Assembly: GCA_017886205.1 (NCBI GenBank)
Contig: JAFNEO010000036.1
Location: forward strand, 284 to 64,283
Length of the DNA: 64,000 nucleotides
Source of the DNA: Candidatus Aminicenantota bacterium
Lineage (GTDB): Bacteria; Acidobacteriota; Aminicenantia; Aminicenantales; UBA8522
Direction of reading: 5' to 3'
Made by a program: the position numbers and the translations under genes. The notes beneath the pieces were generated by a model. That model was not told the origin of the DNA and did not search any database. It saw nothing but the letters and a program-made list of their open reading frames with translations. Shown here piece after piece: positions 16,710-23,761 of the stretch (positions are counted from its first letter, which is position 1; each line of letters opens with the position of its first letter).

Positions 16710-17114
16710 ATGACCGAAAAGACCCTGGCCATAATCAAGCCCGATGCCGTCAAGAAGAAGGTGGTGGGCAAGATCATCCAGCGGATCGAGGATGAGGGCT
16801 TCGAGATCCGGAGCATGAAGATGCTTCACCTTACGAAGGAAGAAGCCAAGGGATTCTATATCGTTCATAAAGACAAGAAATTCTATAACAGCCTGACGGA
16901 CTTCATGTCGTCCGGCGAAATCGTGGTCATGCTCTTGGAACAGGAGAATGCTATCGCCCACTGGCGGGAGGTGATGGGGGCGACCGACCCCGCGCTGGCC
17001 ACACCGGGGACGATCCGGCACGGCTTCGGGTTTTCCGTGGAAAGGAATGCGGTCCACGGGTCGGATGGTCAGGCGACAGCGGAGTGGGAGATTAATTATT
17101 TTTTCAAGGAGTGA
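16710..17114 (+). CDS. ndk: Nucleoside diphosphate kinase
   Basis: The protein has 134 residues from MTEKTLAIIKPDAV, close to the family's usual length of about 140. It transfers the terminal phosphate of ATP to nucleoside diphosphates through a phospho-histidine. The active-site histidine is H116 in NAVHGSDG. Other family elements are the N-terminal IIKPDAV, the HWREVMGATDP stretch and GTIRHGFG (normally RGDFG). The ATG at 16710 has AGGAG at good spacing; an upstream ATG at 16683 lies at the predicted transcription start. It is a single-gene unit divergent from the QueG-like gene. Confidence 0.97.
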   Translation: MTEKTLAIIKPDAVKKKVVGKIIQRIEDEGFEIRSMKMLHLTKEEAKGFYIVHKDKKFYNSLTDFMSSGEIVVMLLEQENAIAHWREVMGATDPALATPGTIRHGFGFSVERNAVHGSDGQATAEWEINYFFKE

Positions 17115-17235
17115 TGCTGGCGGAGGCAAGACTACAACATATAGTATCTGCTGATATGGCCCATCAATATAAAGCGCCTTGGGGGAGCTGAAAACCTGGC
17201 TCGACCATGCCTAGTGTTTAGTTCAAAAAAAACGC

Positions 17236-17264
17236 TTGACTTTAAGGCCGCGATTCCTTAGATT
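17236..17264 (+). promoter_or_regulatory. Promoter of the small exported protein
   Basis: TTGACT (17236-17241) and TAGATT (17259-17264) are spaced by 17 bases. A leader of roughly 95 bases follows before the start codon at 17368. Confidence 0.65.
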
Positions 17265-17367
17265 GATAGTACGCCTTGGATGAGAATGATGGATTTGTGT
17301 CCGGACCGCCGTTTTATTTTTCCCCATCGTTCTGCAAGGCGTGCCTAGTCTTTCGAAGGAGGCACCT

Positions 17368-17643
17368 ATGCACAAGAAACTTATGAAGACCGCGGCCTTC
17401 ATCGCTCTGTTTGCTTTCCTTTTTCTTCTCGCTCCCGCACTATCCAACGCAAAACCCGCCAAGTTCGACATCAGGCTTCTGATCAAGAAGCCGGCGATGT
17501 GGATCTCGTCCTTCTGGAACATCATCACCCCCATTTTTGACGGTGGGAATGACGGCGTCAAGGCTATTGTTCCCGGTGATTCCGCAGCCAAGATTAAGCC
17601 GCTAACTGAATCGGTTTCCGTCAAGCCCAGTAAGGGCGATTAA
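17368..17643 (+). CDS. Small exported protein, unknown function
   Basis: This is a 91-residue protein with a textbook signal peptide: basic start MHKKLMK, hydrophobic core AFIALFAFLFLLAPALS, and probable cleavage after SNA near residue 28. The mature part is about 63 residues, basic, with an aromatic-rich stretch (MWISSFWNIITPIF) and a glycine/aspartate turn; it has no cysteines. I recognise no family. Start choice is firm, with AGGAGG just upstream, and a good promoter precedes it. Strong signals on such a short isolated gene suggest high expression. Confidence 0.75.
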   Translation: MHKKLMKTAAFIALFAFLFLLAPALSNAKPAKFDIRLLIKKPAMWISSFWNIITPIFDGGNDGVKAIVPGDSAAKIKPLTESVSVKPSKGD

Positions 17644-17730
17644 CCTGTAGGTTTTTCCTAAACTCCGGGTTTTTTCTTTTATTTTTTCTAATCAAGAAAA
17701 GAAAATATGTTGGATTTCCATAATCATCGC

Positions 17731-17756
17731 TTTTCTCACCTATAGGGGTGAGAAAA
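17731..17756 (+). repeat. Perfect 10 bp inverted repeat, possible terminator or leader hairpin
   Basis: TTTTCTCACC (17731-17740) and GGTGAGAAAA (17747-17756) are perfect complements with a 6-base loop, followed by four T. It lies between the small exported protein and the TPR-CHAT gene. It could terminate the former or shape the leader of the latter. Confidence 0.45.
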
Positions 17757-17873
17757 TTTTCGCGAATTCACCCCCAAGCTCATCTTGAGGGGCGATTGAC
17801 CGGCCCCCCTCTTCCGGGCAAAATCGGGCCGAGACCGGGATATCTGTATCTCGGTCGGCACTCGAGAAAGACT

Positions 17874-20800
17874 ATGGCCGGTTCAAAGCTTCGCCGCCCC
17901 TTTTTGCTGGGCATCCAAACGATCTTTCTTTTCCTGCTCATTATTCCCATTCTGGGCTTCCCTCAAGAAAAAACGGCGAGAAACACTCGGCCTCGCTCTC
18001 CTCGAATCCAGCTCGCAGAAGTAGTTGTGGAAGCAGAAAAGGCCGTCTACGAAGGCAAATTCGAAGAAGCCCTGGAACTTTTTTCTCAGGCTTTCTCGAT
18101 CGCCCAAAAAACCAGGGATGAAGAGGGCGAGATGGTCTCCCTTGTCCAGCAGGGATTCCTGTATTGGAACCTCGGCCGGATGAAGGACTCCTCGGAGGCC
18201 TTTGCCCGCGCCCTGCCGATCGCCGAAAGACTCCAAGTCCCTGATAAGCAGAATACATGTTCCGTCTCCCTGGAAATCTACGACCTCTATGTCCAGGGAA
18301 AGGAACGCCGCGACTCTGGGGACCACCAGGCGTCGATCGAGAAATTCAAGCGGGCTGTCGACCTCGCCAAAACCATCCAGGGCAAAGGGCAGGAGCTCAA
18401 GTGTCTTCGCCAGTTGAGCCTCAACTACTGGGAGCTCAAGGACTTTCAGGAATTCTTCCTCCTGAACAAGAGAGGATTGGCAATCGCTCAGGAGATCAAG
18501 CACAAGCAAGAGGAAGGCCGGTGTCTCAACAATATCGGCCTTTTCTACTGGCAAGTTGACAATTACACAGAAGCGCTCAGCAACTACGAGAAAGCACTTG
18601 AGATAGCACGCTCAGGTAATAATCTAGAAGAAGAGAACAACTGCCTAACTAATATCGCTGCAATATACATGGACTTAGGCAATTACGATCGAGCGCTTGA
18701 ATACTCCATTCAGGCACTTGACTCCGATAGAAAACTCATGGATCCGGTCAATACGTCAAAGGACTTAAACAATATTGGCACGATCTTCATAAAAAGGGGA
18801 ACGACTTCTGAGCAGAAGGAAAGTTTGCGTGTAGCTCTGAAGTACTACAACGAATCCCTGGAGATCGCGACTGCGATCAAGGAAACCGCCACTGAAATCA
18901 AGGTGCTGAATAACATCGGCTCGGTATATTCCTATCTGAGCGAGTATGCCAAGTCCCTAGATTATTTCCAGTTGGCGCTTAAGAAAGCACAAGAAGCACA
19001 GGATGCGGAAGAGATGAGCATCATCCTTAACAACATCGGGATCGTCTATTCCCACCTGGGGAATTTCGAAGAATCCACCCGCTACTACCAAAGGGTGATC
19101 GACCTCGCTTCCGAGATCAAAGGGATAAAAGTGCTCTGGGAAGCCTATTCTGAGATCGCCAACGCCTACAAAAGCCGGAACCTGCTTCCCGCGGCACTAG
19201 AAAATTATCGGAAGTCCATCTCGGTGATCGAGAACATCCGCTCTTCCATCAACCTGGAGGAGCTCAGGGCGACCTATCTCGGGACCGACAAGAGGATCGA
19301 TGCCTATCATAACCTTATCGATCTCTTCATCCGGCTCTATAAAGAGAGTCACGAGTCAAGATATGCCGCAGACGCTTTCCGTTACCTCGAAAAGGCCAAG
19401 GCCAGGGCGTTTCTGGACAGCATCGAAGTCTCCAAGCTCGACCTGTCCAAGGGGATCAGCCAACAGCTGCTGAACAAAGAGACGGACCTGATGAACGAGA
19501 TATCACAGCTCCATACCAAGCTTCTTGTCCTGCAGCTGTCTCAAGCCCAAAGGGACCAGATCGATCAGGAATTGGCCAGGCGCGAGGAGCAGCTCGAATC
19601 CCTCAGGCGAGAAGTCAGAGAAGTCAGTCCCGCATACGCAAACCTCAGGTTCCCCAGAACTTTGACCCTCCAAGAAGCCCAGAGCGAAATCCTGGACGAG
19701 GAGACCGCCTGCTTTGCGTATTTGCTGGCCAAGGAGAAGTCCTACGGCTTCGCGATCACGCGGAGAAACATCAAGATATTCCCACTCCCGGGCAAAAAAG
19801 AAATCCAGAAGATGGTCCAGGAATATTTAAAGGCGATCACGGATGTGACCAATCAGGACTTCCGCCTCGGCCACGAGCTATTTGAAGCTCTCATCCAGCC
19901 GGGGCTCAGCGGCAGGGCCCGGCGCCTGATCCTCGTCCCGGATGACGTCCTTTACTTCCTGCCGTTTGAGACTCTCTTGAGCAAGAACAAAGGAAGGGAC
20001 TGGCTGATCAAGGACTACACCATCGCCTATGCTCCTTCACTCTCCTCTTTAAGGGAACTCGTCGTGCGCAAGAGGGCGAACGGCCGTAAGGCAGCCAAGG
20101 ATATCCTCGCCGTGGGGGATCCTTCCTATGGAGCCAACGAGGTCGAACCGGCGGCCGGCGACGGCTCAGGGCCTCTGCAGGAAAGCAGCTCTCCGGCCGA
20201 GGCCAAGTTCTTCCGGCTAAAATTCAGCGGCCAGGAAATCGAGAAGATCAGCGCGTTGTTCAAGCCCGGCCGAAGGGACACTCTCTTGAGGAGCAGAGCG
20301 TCCGAGGAGAATTTCAAACACCAAAACCTGGCGGACTACCGCATCATCCACTTTGCTACTCACGCTTTCATCGATGACAATAAGCCGGCCCGGTCGGCCA
20401 TCGTGCTTTCCCTGGACCAGGATCCCAAAGAGGACGGCTTTCTTCAGATGAGGGAGGTCTTCAACCTGAAACTCAAGGCGGACTTGGTCGTCCTATCGGC
20501 CTGTCAGACCGGACTCGGGCAGCTCATCCGGGGAGAAGGGATCGAGGGGTTGAGCCGGGCGTTCTTCTATGCCGGAGCATCGTCGGTCCTGCTGAGTTTG
20601 TGGGCGATCAATGACCAGGCCTCCTATCAGCTCCTGGAAAGGTTTTATGTCCACCTTCGCTCGGCCAACCCGGTGATGGATTCACTGCGCCGGGCCAAAC
20701 TCGAGCTGATCGATTCCGGGGTTCTTGCCCATCCCTACTATTGGGCCGGGTTTGTTGTCGCCGGCAACGCCGATACAGTGATATTCCCCAGAAGCCTGAA

Positions 20801-20918
20801 CAAGTGGATGCTCGTCACGCTCTCTTTGTGTGCCGGGCTGGCCATCCTCCTCCTGGTTATAAACCGGGAAAAACCGTCTTCTTCACGTCCGCAGAGATCG
20901 TCACGCCGCCGGTTCTAG
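17874..20918 (+). CDS. TPR-CHAT protein 1, exported or membrane-anchored caspase-like protease
   Basis: About 1014 residues from the ATG at 17874. An N-terminal hydrophobic segment (LLGIQTIFLFLLIIPIL) acts as signal or anchor. About ten TPR repeats follow (to about residue 490), then a coiled-coil linker, then a C-terminal CHAT domain. The clan CD catalytic pair is present: H830 in HFATHAF and C877 in LSACQTG. The ending FYAGASSVLLSLWAI is typical of CHAT. A last hydrophobic segment (LVTLSLCAGLAILLLVI) precedes a basic tail, so the protease may be held at the membrane by both ends. The longer frame from 17748 starts inside an inverted repeat and is less likely. It converges on the GT2 gene with a 4-base overlap. 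Its paralogue lies at 23762-26692. Confidence 0.9.
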   Translation: MAGSKLRRPFLLGIQTIFLFLLIIPILGFPQEKTARNTRPRSPRIQLAEVVVEAEKAVYEGKFEEALELFSQAFSIAQKTRDEEGEMVSLVQQGFLYWNLGRMKDSSEAFARALPIAERLQVPDKQNTCSVSLEIYDLYVQGKERRDSGDHQASIEKFKRAVDLAKTIQGKGQELKCLRQLSLNYWELKDFQEFFLLNKRGLAIAQEIKHKQEEGRCLNNIGLFYWQVDNYTEALSNYEKALEIARSGNNLEEENNCLTNIAAIYMDLGNYDRALEYSIQALDSDRKLMDPVNTSKDLNNIGTIFIKRGTTSEQKESLRVALKYYNESLEIATAIKETATEIKVLNNIGSVYSYLSEYAKSLDYFQLALKKAQEAQDAEEMSIILNNIGIVYSHLGNFEESTRYYQRVIDLASEIKGIKVLWEAYSEIANAYKSRNLLPAALENYRKSISVIENIRSSINLEELRATYLGTDKRIDAYHNLIDLFIRLYKESHESRYAADAFRYLEKAKARAFLDSIEVSKLDLSKGISQQLLNKETDLMNEISQLHTKLLVLQLSQAQRDQIDQELARREEQLESLRREVREVSPAYANLRFPRTLTLQEAQSEILDEETACFAYLLAKEKSYGFAITRRNIKIFPLPGKKEIQKMVQEYLKAITDVTNQDFRLGHELFEALIQPGLSGRARRLILVPDDVLYFLPFETLLSKNKGRDWLIKDYTIAYAPSLSSLRELVVRKRANGRKAAKDILAVGDPSYGANEVEPAAGDGSGPLQESSSPAEAKFFRLKFSGQEIEKISALFKPGRRDTLLRSRASEENFKHQNLADYRIIHFATHAFIDDNKPARSAIVLSLDQDPKEDGFLQMREVFNLKLKADLVVLSACQTGLGQLIRGEGIEGLSRAFFYAGASSVLLSLWAINDQASYQLLERFYVHLRSANPVMDSLRRAKLELIDSGVLAHPYYWAGFVVAGNADTVIFPRSLNKWMLVTLSLCAGLAILLLVINREKPSSSRPQRSSRRRF

Positions 20919-22300
20919 CGCGTCAGCCAGGACTGGTTCTTGAGCGTCAAGGCAGAAAAGGGGACAATCCACCAGAGAAAAAAAGCGGTGATCAAAGCAT
21001 AGGGAATTCCATACAGGAAGGCCAGGCTCCGGCTAGTGCGGAGATAGTAGAGGGAAAGGAAAAAAGAGAGGATGACTAAAAAGGCTAGATGGCGCAAGAT
21101 GAAAATCGGATGGGCGATAAACGAATAACTGATCAAGCCGATGGCGAAAAGGTGGAAGGGATGAAGAAGGTTGAGGAAGAAAAAGTCCAGGATGGGAAGG
21201 ATACGGCGCTTCGTCCTGTAGGGCGAGAACATAAAGCGCGAGAAGAGGATAGACTCCCGGATGTAGCTCCTTGTCCATCGGACATACATCCTGTTCATCT
21301 GCCGAAATCGTGACGGGACTTTGCTGTAGACTACGGCATTCGATTGATACTTGGTTAGGTGGCCCGACCTCAGAATATAGGTCGTGAGAGAACGGTCCTC
21401 GCCATGAAGACAGGGGATTTTCATGAACTTCTGATTGACCCACTCCTTGAGGAACGGGCCAAGGGCCACCTTCCTGTAGGCGGTCAGAGCGCCCGGGCAG
21501 ACCTGGACCGTCCCAAAGACGCTTTGGTATGCACGACCGAAATCAAAGGACACGGCATAGCGGACCGACAGCATCCGGGTCAGAAAATTGTCCCGCTCGT
21601 TGAGCACGGCTACACGACCGGCGACCGCGGCCACTTCCGGGTCCTTGATCAGGGGGACGACCAGATTGCGGATGGCGCTTCGCCCGATCTTGCCGTCCGT
21701 ATCGATAGTGACGATGATCTCACCCCGCGCTATCTTCATCCCCGAGTAAAGCGCTCTCCTCTTACCCAGGTTTCTCTCGAAGCTGATGACCCGCAGCTTT
21801 TCCCCGTATCGTCTCTTCGCCCTCTGCATGTAGAGGAGGGTCATATCCTCTGAGCCGTCGTTGACGGCGATCACTTCGAGTTTATCCTGCGGATAGTTAA
21901 CGGCAAAGATAGAGTCGATAGCCTTGGCGATCAGCTCTTCCTCATTGTAGGCGGGCATGATGACTGTAATCGACGGCCAAACCGCTCCCGCAAGGGAGTC
22001 GGCCGTCTCCGGTCTGTAGCGGAGCCAGAGTACAGTCCGGAAGAGGGTTCCGGAGACGAATATAAAAGCCAGGATGATCAGCAGATAGCCGGAAATCCTC
22101 AAGGCCGAGCTGCTCTTCAGGAACTCGATCCAGAGCGGGAGCAGGCGGAACTTGACGGCGATGATGACGACTGTGGCACCGCCGGTTACGATCAAAAAGA
22201 CGGCGATCGGGTCAATCTTGTCTTTAAAATAGGGGAGCGTGAGGCGGAAGCCGCGGGGCCGGCTTTCCAGTTCGATCTCTTCGTAGGCTTCTTCCCGCAT
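20915..22300 (-). CDS. Processive-type family 2 glycosyltransferase, membrane-bound
   Basis: This 461-residue protein has two N-terminal membrane segments, a GT-A catalytic domain (about 105-330) and several C-terminal membrane segments, the layout of hyaluronan, chitin and poly-N-acetylglucosamine synthases. Visible motifs are MPAYNEEE, AVNDGSE (nucleotide site), DTDG (metal-binding DxD), GEDRSL (catalytic base region) and RMYVRWTRS, a variant of Q/RxxRW. It probably polymerises a sugar from a UDP-sugar donor across the membrane; the sugar cannot be read from the sequence. Its stop overlaps the convergent TPR-CHAT gene by 4 bases, and its start faces the ECF sigma gene. Confidence 0.88.
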   Translation of the reverse strand: MREEAYEEIELESRPRGFRLTLPYFKDKIDPIAVFLIVTGGATVVIIAVKFRLLPLWIEFLKSSSALRISGYLLIILAFIFVSGTLFRTVLWLRYRPETADSLAGAVWPSITVIMPAYNEEELIAKAIDSIFAVNYPQDKLEVIAVNDGSEDMTLLYMQRAKRRYGEKLRVISFERNLGKRRALYSGMKIARGEIIVTIDTDGKIGRSAIRNLVVPLIKDPEVAAVAGRVAVLNERDNFLTRMLSVRYAVSFDFGRAYQSVFGTVQVCPGALTAYRKVALGPFLKEWVNQKFMKIPCLHGEDRSLTTYILRSGHLTKYQSNAVVYSKVPSRFRQMNRMYVRWTRSYIRESILFSRFMFSPYRTKRRILPILDFFFLNLLHPFHLFAIGLISYSFIAHPIFILRHLAFLVILSFFLSLYYLRTSRSLAFLYGIPYALITAFFLWWIVPFSALTLKNQSWLTR

Positions 22301-22484
22301 GGCGGATTTCGCCCCCTTTATACCTTAAGAGCCGGAGTCAAGCAAGTAGAATAATTCCGTCCCGCGGTTTATAATCCTACGGTAAGTCCAGAACTTATCG
22401 AACACCTAGTGAGAAAAAAAAGCCAGATCTTGCTTCTATTACTATTGAGACTCCCGTCTTTCCAATATGAGGTAGCCAGCGGAG

Positions 22485-23030
22485 ATGGACTGGAATAAGA
22501 AAAAGGAAGATGAGCTCAGGTCGATCCTGGACAGGTTTTCTGGTCTTATTAGGGTCCACATTATCAAGTTCAACCCCCAAAGGTTCGGCATCGATCCCGA
22601 CGACATCTCTCAAGAGATCAGGATCAAGATCTGGCGTCTTCTCCATCATGAGAAAAATATCAAGAACTATGCGTCTTATATTAAGAAGATCGTGAATTCA
22701 TCGGTGATCGACGTTCTTCGAAAATGGAAGCGTGACGAAGGAATTATGCTCCTGGAAAAACAAAAGAAAGTCTCCGAGATAAAAAGGGATTATCGCGCCG
22801 CCCTATCGCTCGAGGAAAACCTGAGAGACACAGTGGCTCAAGCGGTCGATTCGTTGATCGAGTCCCGCCGCAAGGTAGTCAGGCTGTACCTGCTGGACAT
22901 GACGATCGAAGAGATATCCGCCTTCTACAACTGGAGCACGAATAAAACACGGAATCTTCTTTACAGGGGACTGGCCGACCTGAAAAGCATCCTGAAAAAC
23001 AAGGACGTCGATTATGAAGATAACGTATGA
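22485..23030 (+). CDS. ECF-type RNA polymerase sigma factor
   Basis: This 181-residue sigma-70 family factor has only regions 2 and 4. Region 2 (about 20-85) contains DPDDISQEIRIKIW and the -10 recognition helix YIKKIVNSSVIDVLRKWKR. Region 4 (about 115-175) contains TIEEISAFYNWSTNKTRNLLYRGL, the -35 recognition helix-turn-helix. It overlaps the anti-sigma gene by 17 bases. The pair is flanked on both sides by TPR-CHAT protease genes, which suggests envelope-stress control. Its target promoters are unknown; no second copy of a distinctive -35/-10 pair was recognised. Confidence 0.9.
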   Translation: MDWNKKKEDELRSILDRFSGLIRVHIIKFNPQRFGIDPDDISQEIRIKIWRLLHHEKNIKNYASYIKKIVNSSVIDVLRKWKRDEGIMLLEKQKKVSEIKRDYRAALSLEENLRDTVAQAVDSLIESRRKVVRLYLLDMTIEEISAFYNWSTNKTRNLLYRGLADLKSILKNKDVDYEDNV

Positions 23031-23757
23031 TGACCTGAAGAGAGCCTACAAGTCTCATATCCGTAGACGCATTCCTTCGTCCCGGGAGGGGTGTCCTCCT
23101 GCCGAAAAGATCTTCAGCGTGTTCGATAAATCCACATCCCCTGCGGACAAGGAGAAGATCATCGATCATGTGACGGGCTGTTCCTATTGTCTGCAGGAAT
23201 TCGAGCTCATGCAGGGCTTTGTCCGGGAAGAAGAAAAAGCGGTTGGAGATATCGCTAGCTATCTTAGAACGACGGACGGGAGTACAAGAATTCCGGGCAA
23301 AAGGCCCAAAATCTTGGAGATCCTGTTGGGTTCGAGAGTCCAGGCCCGGGCTTTATGGAGATTGGCGGCCGCATCCCTTTTCGTCATCATCATCATCACC
23401 GGCCTATTCCTGATCGGGACCAGGTCGCTCTTCAGAACGCCAGAGGACAGGCAGAGGGGAAGGTTGCCTGGACAAGTCCATCTCATCTCGCCGATTCGGG
23501 GACACAAGATCGATACGCCCCTGCTCTTCCGTTGGGAAGGAACTTCCAACGCAGAATACTATCAACTTGAGATCTTCGATGAATCTCTTCTCCCGATATG
23601 GAAGAGCTCCCGGATCGAGGGGGTTTATTATGAGCTCTCCCCGCAGGCTGCGGATCTCATCAAGCAAAACAAGGCCTATTTTTGGACGATTACCGCTTGG
23701 CTCATCGACGGGACGAAGAGGGAATCTCCACTAGAAGAGTTCACTCTCAGAGAGTGA
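23014..23757 (+). CDS. Membrane anti-sigma factor with zinc-finger domain
   Basis: This 247-residue protein has an N-terminal zinc-binding anti-sigma motif (C27, H52, C56, C59; spacing C-x24-H-x3-C-x2-C), a single membrane helix (about 115-136) and an outer domain of about 100 residues with a beta-sandwich look (HLISPIRGHKIDTPLLFRWEG, then YYQLEIFD), similar to fibronectin-type or Ig-like folds. In known systems such proteins hold the sigma factor at the membrane until they are cleaved. The 17-base overlap with the sigma gene supports the pairing. The adjoining gene at 23762 (minus) converges within 5 bases and encodes a TPR-CHAT protein, a candidate for the cleaving protease. Confidence 0.85.
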   Translation: MKITYDDLKRAYKSHIRRRIPSSREGCPPAEKIFSVFDKSTSPADKEKIIDHVTGCSYCLQEFELMQGFVREEEKAVGDIASYLRTTDGSTRIPGKRPKILEILLGSRVQARALWRLAAASLFVIIIITGLFLIGTRSLFRTPEDRQRGRLPGQVHLISPIRGHKIDTPLLFRWEGTSNAEYYQLEIFDESLLPIWKSSRIEGVYYELSPQAADLIKQNKAYFWTITAWLIDGTKRESPLEEFTLRE

Positions 23758-23761
23758 ATTC

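Noticed and set aside
16607-16816. N-terminal extension of the QueG-like protein
   Set aside because: The extra 70 codons overlap the ndk promoter and start region and do not resemble the family. The GTG at 16606 gives a plausible N-terminus.
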